In this document: piece after piece, positions 53,326 to 61,164 of the stretch
Layout: every line of letters starts with the position of its first letter
How positions within the stretch are numbered: the first letter of the stretch is position 1
Assembly: GCA_963722905.1 (NCBI GenBank)
Contig: CAVROT010000009.1
Coordinates: forward strand, 4,950-68,949
DNA: 64,000 bases
Source: CAVROT01 sp963722905
Lineage (GTDB): Bacteria; Pseudomonadota; Alphaproteobacteria; Rhodobacterales; Rhodobacteraceae
Direction of reading: 5' to 3'
Position numbers and translations under genes: made by a program
Notes under the pieces: generated by a model
The model's database searches: none
What the model was told of the DNA's origin: nothing
The model's input: the letters and a program-made list of their open reading frames with translations, nothing else

Positions 53326-54932
53326 GCCCCGTCCATGACACGGATCGTATCGTCGCCGGCGCCCGACAGCAGGACGTCGTCGCCCGCGCCGCCGTCGATC
53401 AGATCGTCGCCGGCGCCGGCGAGGATGGTGTCGTCGCCCGCTCCGCCGTCGATGGTATCCGCCCCGCCGCCGCCGTCGATCCGGTCTTCCTCGGACGTGC
53501 CCAGAACCGCGGCGCCGTCGGGATCCGAGACGGCGTGCGAGCCGGAGAAATCTTTCACGTCGATACGCAAGGTCATCGTCGCGTCAGGCTCGCCCGGGAT
53601 GCCGACGGAGATGTCGAATGCGTCCCGCGCGTCGGCGTCGAGGACCGCGCCCTCGCGCAGGCGCAGCAGGTCTCCGTCGATCTCGAACAGGCCCGATGCG
53701 TCGTCGACGATCTCGAAGCCGTGGGTCGCGCCGGTCGGGCCGCCGATGGCCACGAGCCGTCCAACGACCGTGCCTGCCGGATCGTGGGCCTTGGCGATTG
53801 TGCCGCCGTCTGCGACCGTTTCCGTCACTCGCGCGTTCGTCAGGGTAATGCCGGTGACGGCGGGAGGCGCTTCGGCCTCCGGGAGGGTAATGCCGGTGAT
53901 GGCGGGAGGCGCTTCGGCCTCCGGGAGGGTAATGCCGGTGATGGCGGGAGGCGCTTCGGCCTCCGGGGCAGCGTCCGGCGGAGGCGTCAGGGCGTCGGTA
54001 ACGTCCGGGGTGACGGCGGGAGGCGCTTCGGCCTCCGGGGCAGCGTCCGGCGGCGGCGTCAGGGCGTCGGTGACGTCCGGGGTGTCGGCCGGAGTTGTCG
54101 GGCCGTTCGGCGTTTCCGCGGGGGCGGCCGTATCGTCGTCGTCGCCCGAAGGGGCGTCCGCTGCGACCGGCCCGTCCGGGTCATTTGGCAGGTCTTCCTC
54201 GGCAGTCGGGATTTGGACTTTGCCGGGCGCATTAGTGGGGGTTCCCTTAGGCAAAGACGGTAGGTCGGACGCGCTGGGCGTTACTTGCGGCGGGGCGTCG
54301 ACATCGGGCGCAAGCGAAAGGGCGTCCGGCGCCGGCCCTGTATCAGCGGGGCGCGTCGTGCCGTCCGGCGCCGGCCGGACGTCGGACCTGGCCGGTTCGG
54401 TCCTGGCCTTATCTGAGCCGGTCGCCTCGGACGCCGGGTTACGCGCGTCGATACGGATTGTGGGCGCAGCGGTCTCTCCAGCCACGTTCGGGATCGTCAC
54501 AGGACCGGGTGGCGCCGCGACCTCGCCCGCGGCGGTTGCCGCAACAAGCGGCGGACCAGGGAAATCCGCGGCGGAGCGAGATCCGTCCGTCGTACCGTCT
54601 GGGTCCGTGACTTCCGGCGCGCCATCGGACCCGGGCGCGCCCGGCAGCGGAATATTTGCCGCGGCCACGGGCTCCTCGGCTATGGACGGTACGTCGAGTC
54701 CGTCGGAAAGGTGAAGACTCTCACGGTCGGGCCCATTGGCCGCATCCGCCGCGCCGACATAGCCCGAAAGCACCGAGAGGCCCACGGCTCCGCCGCCTGC
54801 CGTCGCCGCGTCCGCCTTCTCCGACGACCTGGTCGCGTCGGCCGTCGCCGATTGCTGCTCCGGTCTGGTGCCCGCTCGGGCTTCGGTGGGGGACGCCCGC
54901 TCGGGTCCGTCAGGCTTGCTCATGGTTCTCAT
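53325..54932 (-). CDS. N-terminal block of the RTX protein
   Basis: This ~535-residue block begins MRTMSKPDGPERASP. It has a weakly hydrophobic GGGAVGLSVLSGYVGAADA stretch and a ~250-residue Pro/Ala/Asp linker with tandem repeats. A cadherin-like unit (TETVADGGTIAKAHDPAGTV, then HGFEIVDDASGLFEIDGD) and the first RTX repeats follow. It has no Sec signal, as expected for type I export. It loses frame near 53320 within GAGSDEAVG. The linker has no LapG-type TAAG retention motif that I can point to. Confidence 0.68.
53844..54086 (-). repeat. Tandem DNA repeats (42 bp x3, 72 bp x2) in the RTX linker
   Basis: A 42-bp unit begins at 53844, 53886 and 53928 (14-residue unit ITGITLPEAEAPPA). It merges into a 72-bp unit starting at 53943 and 54015 (24-residue unit containing DVTDALTPPPDAAPEAEAPP). 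Copies differ at only a few positions, so they are recent expansions and prone to slippage or unequal recombination. Both units preserve frame. Confidence 0.8.
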
Positions 54933-55205
54933 GTCCCTCGTGGAATGCCGCCGGCGCTTCCCGCATCTGGGCCGGACGTTTTACCCTCGCCGGCAGCAGG
55001 GTTCCTGACTGGGCAACATCTGGGCGACATTCGGTCGTACTCAGTCGGATTATGTCGAAGTATCCCTACACAGCGCCGGCCTGGGGGTCGGAGGGTCGCC
55101 TGACGAGCGCCGTCGTTCCGCCGATCCGCGCAAGAACATCTGCAACGCGGGAGCCCTGCCAGTCCCCCCGGCGGTTAAGGTGGCTCAGCCGGTCGGCCCG
55201 GGCGC
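54933..55205. other. Gap between HlyD-family gene and RTX gene
   Basis: About 270 bases with lower GC around 55020-55070. It is the likely site of an RTX gene promoter on the minus strand, but no confident hexamers are seen. Short open frames are shadows. Confidence 0.5.
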
Positions 55206-56549
55206 CTAGCTTTCCGTGAAGGCGCCGCTGGCGACGATGCGGGCCGGGCGGACGAGGTAGGACAGGACCGTCCGGCTATCGGTACGAATACTGGCCGTCA
55301 CGGTCATGCCGGGTGAGATGGCGGGCATCGGACCCTTGCCGCCGCCCCATCGTCGTGCATTGTCAGCCTCCATCGAGAGGTACAGGCGAAAGATGTCGCG
55401 GCCCATCTCGTCGCGGTAGGACGAGGGGGAGATCCGGTCCACCACAGCCTGTATTTCGCCGAACCGGGTGAAATCGTAGGTCAGGACCTTCACGTTCGCC
55501 GTCTGCCCCACGGACACGCCGCCGATGCGGTCGGCCGGCACCTCGATCTCGACGCGGACGCGGCCGCCGCCGGGAACGATCTCCATCACGGTTTCGCCCG
55601 CGGCGATCACCTCGCCCACGCCGCGTACCGCCACCCGCGCCACCGTCCCGGCGGCCTCCGCCCGCACCGTCATGGCGCCGGCCCTCGCCGAAAGCTGTCC
55701 CTGCGTCTCGCCCAGCTCGGCGCGGCGCTCGCGCTGCTCGCCCAGTCGGAGGGCGGCCTCCCGGCGGAGGGCAGCGATGAGTTCGGCCTCGCGCAGATCG
55801 ATCTGGCGCAGGGTCGCGTCGAGGATGCCGGCTTCGCCTTCGGCGTCCGCCAGCATCCGCTCCAGCCCCAGAATTTCACGGTCGAGATTCTCCAGATCGC
55901 GCCGCAAGAACAACCCCGGATCGCTGGCGGCGGCATAACGGGCCGCCTGCGACCGGAGAATCGCGAGTTCGCTGCGCAGCGTCATGTCGCGCCCGTCAAG
56001 AGCGGCGCGGCGTGCCATGACCACCGGACGCTCGGCCCTGATCGCGGCGATCTGCGACAGGCGGTAGTCAATATCCTCGGCCAGGCCCGGATCGAGCCGT
56101 GCGATGAGGTCCGGTGCCGGCGCATCGTTCGCGAGGTCGAGCGCCAGCATGGCCTCGTGGCGCGCGATCTCGTCGTCCAGCATGGCGATCCGCGTCGCGA
56201 CCTTGCGCAATTCGGCCTTCAGTTCGCCCGCACCGAGACGCAGCAGGACGTCGCCCACTGCCACAGTCTGACCCTCCGTCACGGCGATCTCGATGACGCG
56301 ACCTCCGTCGACATGTTCGACGCGAAGGGTCTCGCCCTCGGGCAGGATGCGTCCGCCGCCCGACACGACCTCGTGGACCGGCGTGGCCCCTGCCCACCCG
56401 AGGAACAGGACGAGCGCCGTCACCAGCGTCCATATCGCGGCGCGCGCATGTCGAAGATCGTGCTCTTCGCTGATGAGGCGGCTGTGATTCAGCACGGCTG
56501 CCCGCGCGGGCGGGGCGGAAATCCGGCCGATGGGTGTGGAACGTGTCAT
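55206..56549 (-). CDS. HlyD-family type I secretion periplasmic adaptor
   Basis: This 447-residue membrane-fusion protein has a ~35-residue cytoplasmic tail and one TM (AAIWTLVTALVLFLGWAGAT). A lipoyl half-motif VEHVDGGRVIEIAVTEGQTV and a long alpha-helical hairpin (residues ~105-290) follow. The second lipoyl half is AEAAGTVARVAVRGVGEVI and a beta-barrel ends the protein. It bridges the ABC subunits to an outer-membrane TolC-type channel, which is not encoded nearby. Its start overlaps the ABC gene upstream by four bases. Confidence 0.9.
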   Translation of the reverse strand: MTRSTPIGRISAPPARAAVLNHSRLISEEHDLRHARAAIWTLVTALVLFLGWAGATPVHEVVSGGGRILPEGETLRVEHVDGGRVIEIAVTEGQTVAVGDVLLRLGAGELKAELRKVATRIAMLDDEIARHEAMLALDLANDAPAPDLIARLDPGLAEDIDYRLSQIAAIRAERPVVMARRAALDGRDMTLRSELAILRSQAARYAAASDPGLFLRRDLENLDREILGLERMLADAEGEAGILDATLRQIDLREAELIAALRREAALRLGEQRERRAELGETQGQLSARAGAMTVRAEAAGTVARVAVRGVGEVIAAGETVMEIVPGGGRVRVEIEVPADRIGGVSVGQTANVKVLTYDFTRFGEIQAVVDRISPSSYRDEMGRDIFRLYLSMEADNARRWGGGKGPMPAISPGMTVTASIRTDSRTVLSYLVRPARIVASGAFTES

Positions 56550-58759
56550 TTGGCGCCTCCGTTCTCGTTGCCGGATGGGGGACCGAAGAATGTCAGTCTG
56601 CCGGACTCGAGGCGCATCACGAGATCGGCGCTGCGCTGGACGCTGGGGCGATGCGTGACCAGCAGGCAGATCCCGCCGACGGCCGTGCGGCGGCGAAGAG
56701 CGTTCAAGAGCGATTCCTCTTCCAAAGGCGACAGATGTGCACCGGGCTCGTCGAGCAGCAGGATATCGGGTTCGCGCAGCAGGAGCCGCGCGATCGCCAT
56801 GCGCGTGCGCCAGGACGCCGTATCGGCGGCGGTGGCGCCGGCACCGAGACGCGTTTCGAACCCTTCGGGCAACGCCTCGATCTCGTCGGTGAGGCCGAGC
56901 TCGTCACAGACGGCCCGCATCCGGGGCCCGGTCGCGCCGGGATTGCCGAACTGCAGGTTCTGCGCCACCGTGCCGTAGATGCGGAACGGGGGGTCGCCGG
57001 ACTGGCCGATCAATGCCCCGCGCTCCTTGAGGCCCATCTCGGACAGGCGCATCCGACCCAACCGGACCTGTCCCGCTCGCAGCGTGTGCAGACCCTGGAT
57101 CGCGCGCAGCAGGGTGGACTTTCCTGCGCCGGAACGCCCCGTGACCGCTACGAGCGACCCCGGCGGAACACCAGCCGAGATCCCCTTGAGCACCGCCGGA
57201 GCGTCCTTGGCATAGGCGAAGGCGACGCCTTCCAGTATCAGAGGGGCGGGATCGGTCTGCGGCCTGATGCGACGGAGATCGGCCGGCTTCCCGGCTCCAC
57301 CCGCTGACGGCAGCTTGAGCAGTGCGTCGATCTGCCGGAAGAGATCCAGGAGTTCGGGCAGGCGCATCACGATCATCTGGCTCAGCTGGATGGGCGTCAG
57401 CAGTCGCATCGCCAGAATCGTGCAGACGATCAGCGATCCTCCCGACATCGATCCGGCCATCACGAGAAGGGCGCCCGAGCCGACGACGGCCGCGTTGGTC
57501 GCAAGGCTCAGACATCCCAACGCTGAGCCGAACCGCTGTACTGCGCGGTCGACCTCCAGGCGGGCGCGTGCCACGTTGCGTCGCTGGACGGCGAGCCGCG
57601 CGGAGAGGATCGCACCGGTGCCGCCGATGACGATGCTCCGTCGAGCGGCGATCACGCCTCCCTGTTCGCGTTCGTATCGTCCATGACGGTCGGCCAGCGT
57701 CGCCTGCGCCGCGCGGATGCGTGGCATCGACAACGCCGCCGTCAGGGCGAACACCGCGATGGCCGCGCACACGACCAGCGCGCTGGGCCAGGACACGGCG
57801 AAGAGCGCAATCAGCAGCAGCGCGGCCAGGGGCACGTCCAGCAGCACCGTCGTCACGGGGCCGCTGAAGAAGTCGCGGACCGTCTCGAACTGTCTGAGCC
57901 GGTCCAGCTGATCGCCCGGCGACGCGCCGGTGATCAGCTCGATGGGCAGGCCCATGAGCTTGGCGTAGATCTCGGTGCTCACGATGTATTCCAGGCGCCC
58001 GGACAGGTGCCCGACGATGCGCGAACGAATGCGCCGCAGTCCGAGGTCGAACGCGAAGATGCCGACGACCCCGAGGACGATCCAGGCCAGCGTGTCGACC
58101 GCCCGGGATTCGAGGACCGTGCCGAAGATCAGCCCGATGGACAGCGATGCCGCCACGAAGTTCAGCCCCGACACCAGAGTCAGCGCCAGGATGAGGTGCA
58201 GTTCCGGACGGAACCTGATCAGGATCGATGTCAGCAGCCCCTTGCCATTTCGGCGAGCCGAAAGGTCGGCGGGTTCGGCCAGTACGCACGCGTGGCGGCC
58301 GAGCGCGAAGGCCCGCCGCCTCTTGCGCGTCACGGGATCGACGAGGCGCACCGGCGGGCCCGGTTCGACCAGACGCAAACGGCCGCCCGGACCTTCGACG
58401 ATGGCGGCGCCCCGAACGGTTTCCAGGGCGCGCCGCGACAGGCGCAACCGGGTCGTGGCATACCCGAGATTGCCGAGGCAGGCCTGGACCTCGGTCATTC
58501 CGAAGACTTCGGGCATGTGCGGTACCGCGGCGGCGAACGCGCGTTCGTCGACCTGCCATTCCAGCCGGCGGAGGCAATCGATGAGAACCCAGGGCCCGGG
58601 GCCGTCCTGCGGCATGCCGCCGAAGCGACCCGACTGCAGCCCATCGAGCAAGCTGTCATAAGCGAAGTCTGCGATGTCGCCCGACATCGCATCCGAATGC
58701 AAGAGCCCCGCCGGACGGTTATCCGGCGAATATGGTACGGGCCTGGCGAGCGCGTTCAT
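56546..58759 (-). CDS. Type I secretion ABC transporter, catalytically competent subunit with N-terminal C39-like domain
   Basis: The 737-residue ABC exporter has a ~150-residue N-terminal domain resembling the inactive C39-like domain of RTX exporters. A six-TM region follows (~residues 170-460), then an ATPase domain. Walker A GRSGAGKST (541-549), Q585, Walker B DILLLDEP (D670, E671) and His703 are intact. The signature position reads ADTASWRTRMAIARL instead of LSGGQ. It overlaps both neighbours by four bases. The degenerate signature implies that it pairs with the other ABC subunit encoded upstream rather than acting as a homodimer. Confidence 0.88.
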   Translation of the reverse strand: MNALARPVPYSPDNRPAGLLHSDAMSGDIADFAYDSLLDGLQSGRFGGMPQDGPGPWVLIDCLRRLEWQVDERAFAAAVPHMPEVFGMTEVQACLGNLGYATTRLRLSRRALETVRGAAIVEGPGGRLRLVEPGPPVRLVDPVTRKRRRAFALGRHACVLAEPADLSARRNGKGLLTSILIRFRPELHLILALTLVSGLNFVAASLSIGLIFGTVLESRAVDTLAWIVLGVVGIFAFDLGLRRIRSRIVGHLSGRLEYIVSTEIYAKLMGLPIELITGASPGDQLDRLRQFETVRDFFSGPVTTVLLDVPLAALLLIALFAVSWPSALVVCAAIAVFALTAALSMPRIRAAQATLADRHGRYEREQGGVIAARRSIVIGGTGAILSARLAVQRRNVARARLEVDRAVQRFGSALGCLSLATNAAVVGSGALLVMAGSMSGGSLIVCTILAMRLLTPIQLSQMIVMRLPELLDLFRQIDALLKLPSAGGAGKPADLRRIRPQTDPAPLILEGVAFAYAKDAPAVLKGISAGVPPGSLVAVTGRSGAGKSTLLRAIQGLHTLRAGQVRLGRMRLSEMGLKERGALIGQSGDPPFRIYGTVAQNLQFGNPGATGPRMRAVCDELGLTDEIEALPEGFETRLGAGATAADTASWRTRMAIARLLLREPDILLLDEPGAHLSPLEEESLLNALRRRTAVGGICLLVTHRPSVQRSADLVMRLESGRLTFFGPPSGNENGGAK

Positions 58760-60435
58760 GGCAGATTTCCGATCCGGTCGCGCCGGTCCTCGAGCGGCGC
58801 GCCATCGCGGTGGACGCTTACATGTCCGTTCTCGATCACGCAGCGCAGACCGGCCAGCTTGCGGTAGGAGGGCCTGAATGTGACGAGCACGACGATCGCG
58901 TCGGGGAGTCGCGTACGCAGCAGGGCCAGAAAAGCCGCATCGGCCTCAGCATCGAGGTGGGAGTTGGCCTCGTCGAACAGAATCACGTCGGGTTTCCTGA
59001 CAAGTCCCGCCACCAGCATGACGATGCCGTGGGTCGCGCCCGAGAGGCCGGCCGTGCCCGACAGGCCGACGGGCGCATGCATGCCGGCTGGGTGTTCGGC
59101 GAGCGCGGCAGAGAGGGTCAGGCGGTCGGCGAGTTCCAGTGCCTCTGTCGCGTGGCGCGCAGGCACCTGGGCGCAGAGATTCTGGAACACCGTTCCGGGG
59201 ACCATGCGGGCGTCTGGCTCAAGCAGCGACACCCGGTCGGACAGAGACGCCGGATGGATATCGGTGACATCGATGCCGTTGACCAGGGCGCGTCCCGCGT
59301 GCGGCCTGCGCAACCCCGCAAGCAGGGCCAGCAGCGCCGAGCGTGCCTGCGCGTCGCCGCCCTCCACCGAAATGCAATCGCCGCGCCGCAGGACCATGTC
59401 GACACCCTTCAGCACGGGCGGTGCGTCGGGGTCAGGCGACCAGGTCACGTCCTGGAGCGCGAGGTTCTCCACCGCCGTGATCGTGTGCGCGCCCTCGCTC
59501 GTGCGCGGCGCCGTAAGCAGACCCTCGACCGTCCGCTCGGCCAGCGTCGCGTCACGCTCGCTCGCCCGCATCGCTTCCAGACGAAGGACGGGCTGGATGA
59601 TGCGTCCTGTCAGCAGGACCCCGGCCGCCAGTCCGCCGACGCTCATCATGTTCTCGACCACGAGGTAGGCGCCAAGGGCCGACATCAGCACCGGCGCCAT
59701 GAGCCCGATGGCCCCCGCAAGGCCCTGCGTGAAATGGATCTCGGCGGTCAGGTCCCTGGTCAGACCGACCGTGCCGGACATCAATCGCTCGTACCGCCGC
59801 TCCATCTGGCCCTCGGCGCCGAGGGCCCGGATCACCTCCATCCTCTCGATGGATTCGGACAGGAAGCGGTGGCGGCGGCGACCCCGGTCGACGTGGTCGA
59901 CCTGAAGACGGTCGATCCGGCGCCGCTGAATGCGCGACATCAGCATGGCGCCGAAGGTGATGGCGAGCGCACCGGCACCGAAGATCGGGGAGATGTAGGC
60001 GAGCAGGGCCATGAACGCGATCAGGAAGGGGAGGTCCAGGATCGCGACGGCCGCTTCCCCGCCCCGGTGCCGCCGGACGAGGTCGATGGCGGCGAACCGT
60101 TCGTGCAGGTCGATCCCGTCCCCCTCCCAGAACGGGTCGGCACCGGGCGAAAAGGCCCGGTCCAGCGCGCGTTCGCCGGCCCGAACCTCCAGATCGGCGG
60201 CGGCCGTGGCGATCAGCCGGCCGCGCGCGCCGCGCACGACGTAATCGGCCGCGATGGCGATGGCCAGGCCGGCGCCCAGCGCCGTGAGCGTCTCCGTCCC
60301 CCGATTGGGGACAACCCGGTCATAGACCTGGAGGATGGCAAGCGGCATCGCCAGGGCCAACGCATTGCCTGCAAGGGAGGCCGCCACTATCGATGGGGTC
60401 CATGCCACGCGGTTGGATTTGTATGTGCCTGTCAT
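58756..60435 (-). CDS. Type I secretion ABC transporter, degenerate ATPase subunit
   Basis: The 559-residue protein has a six-TM exporter region and an ATPase domain with damaged catalysis. Walker A is GGDAQARS (359-366), with Arg365 for Lys and the Gly pattern lost. The H-loop His is Phe520 (VTFRPS), while LSGATHG (464-470) is a near-normal signature and Walker B FDEA retains D488/E489. The N-terminus lacks the C39-like domain. It probably forms a heterodimer with the next gene product, giving one active ATP site, as in asymmetric ABC exporters and the RtxB/RtxE pair of MARTX systems. Start ATG at 60435; first gene of the operon. Confidence 0.85.
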   Translation of the reverse strand: MTGTYKSNRVAWTPSIVAASLAGNALALAMPLAILQVYDRVVPNRGTETLTALGAGLAIAIAADYVVRGARGRLIATAAADLEVRAGERALDRAFSPGADPFWEGDGIDLHERFAAIDLVRRHRGGEAAVAILDLPFLIAFMALLAYISPIFGAGALAITFGAMLMSRIQRRRIDRLQVDHVDRGRRRHRFLSESIERMEVIRALGAEGQMERRYERLMSGTVGLTRDLTAEIHFTQGLAGAIGLMAPVLMSALGAYLVVENMMSVGGLAAGVLLTGRIIQPVLRLEAMRASERDATLAERTVEGLLTAPRTSEGAHTITAVENLALQDVTWSPDPDAPPVLKGVDMVLRRGDCISVEGGDAQARSALLALLAGLRRPHAGRALVNGIDVTDIHPASLSDRVSLLEPDARMVPGTVFQNLCAQVPARHATEALELADRLTLSAALAEHPAGMHAPVGLSGTAGLSGATHGIVMLVAGLVRKPDVILFDEANSHLDAEADAAFLALLRTRLPDAIVVLVTFRPSYRKLAGLRCVIENGHVSVHRDGAPLEDRRDRIGNLP

Positions 60436-60480
60436 GTCGTCCTTCCCCGGTCGACGTACCCTTAAGCATGTGTCGTGAAT

Positions 60481-60502
60481 CTGCAGTTAAGAATGACTGC
60501 AG
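60481..60502. promoter_or_regulatory. Inverted repeat CTGCAGT-N8-ACTGCAG upstream of the secretion operon
   Basis: A perfect 7-bp inverted repeat with an AT-richer 8-base spacer (TAAGAATG), 46 bases upstream of the first ABC start. The spacing suits a dimeric regulator site, or it could be an IS end. No matching regulator gene is adjacent. Confidence 0.4.
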
Positions 60503-60724
60503 GGCCTGTCCCTGAGGGGACGGGTGCTTCTGGCGACCGGCGATCTCGCCCGAGGGAGGAAGGCGTTCGCCCCGTGGTCATCGGATGGGGCGGTGGCGAC
60601 CGCCGGTCCCCGTGCGAGGCTGGGGACCGGGCCGAACCTCGGGAAGCGCCGTGCGGCGAAGATCTTGGTGGTGTCGGTAGCGCGCGGCGGGATCGTCGCA
60701 ACTCGCGCGGATGCGCAGACGCCG

Positions 60725-60894
60725 GCCCGAACTGAACCTCGATCGTGAGACACGCCTGAATCGCGGCGTCCGAAAAGGTCTGCCGGCGCCCGCGCTTGCC
60801 CGACGGAGCTGCGTGCCAAGGTCATGCCGGGATCGAACCGGACGGACGGCGAGCCGCATTTACGCGGCGATGCGTTGCAGGCGGACCAGTTCAG
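60725..60894 (-). mobile_element. IS5-family transposase remnant (N-terminal part)
   Basis: The minus strand reads NWSACNASPRKCGSPSVRFD then PGMT in one frame. After one extra T near 60813 it continues HAAPSGKRGRRQTFSDAAI then QACLTIEVQFG. This tracks the IS5 N-terminus (NW.EYN.AL..RGSLT.WFDP.MTW...PSGKRGR...YSDAAIQ.CLT.KVLFG). Sequence after QFG is no longer recognisable, and no catalytic region or terminal repeats are seen. Confidence 0.7.
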
Positions 60895-61100
60895 GGTGCG
60901 GCAAGCGGATAGCTGCGGGCCGTGCCGTGTCGCCCAGCCGTGGTGCCGGACCCGCGATGTGGATCTTGGGCCGGCCGCGCACAACAGAGCCCTCCACGTA
61001 GTTCGAAACTGCGATCTGGCGGTGGCGAATCCGTGAGGGGCCCAAACTCGAGCGCTTGTTCGGTTCAGCGCGCGGGGATGGCCAACTCATGGACAAAGAT

Positions 61101-61120
61101 CGCCGGCTGCACCACCGGCG
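61101..61120 (-). terminator. Weak hairpin downstream of the beta-glucosidase gene
   Basis: CGCCGG (61101-61106) and CCGGCG (61115-61120) form a 6-bp stem with an 8-base loop, about 45 bases past the glucosidase stop. On the minus strand ATCTTT follows. It is a weak candidate terminator. Confidence 0.3.
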
Positions 61121-61164
61121 GCACTGAATTTCAACTATCTCGGATACGTGACCTGCCGGTCGTA

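Larger units (their letters stand above)
47552..54932 (-). pseudogene. Giant RTX/cadherin-like secreted protein, interrupted by frameshifts
   Basis: One minus-strand gene of ~7.4 kb is best explained as a single ~2,450-residue secreted protein. It has a non-cleaved N-terminus, a Pro/Ala linker, two cadherin-like units, long arrays of GGxGxDxxx calcium-binding nonapeptides and a typical RTX C-terminal secretion signal ending FAGLERIEW. It lies just downstream of a type I secretion operon on the same strand. The frame changes near 53320 and then about ten times between 51470 and 50462; the flanking ~2 kb and ~2.9 kb blocks are open. As written it cannot be one intact protein. Start is 54932 or the ATG at 54923. 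Confidence 0.75.
60436..61164. other. Region upstream of the secretion operon with operator-like repeat and IS5 fossil
   Basis: About 730 bases. It contains a perfect inverted repeat 46 bases upstream of the ABC gene (60481-60502), a GTCCC-TGAG-GGGAC hairpin just beyond it, an IS5-type transposase fossil (60725-60894), and a weak hairpin at 61101-61120 near the 3' end of the glucosidase gene. The remaining sequence is unassigned. Confidence 0.6.

Noticed and set aside
47552..54000. Short regularly spaced DNA repeats that might suggest a CRISPR array
   Set aside because: The periodicity is the codon reflection of GGxGxD nonapeptides in a coding frame; there are no conserved repeats separated by unique spacers, and no cas genes.
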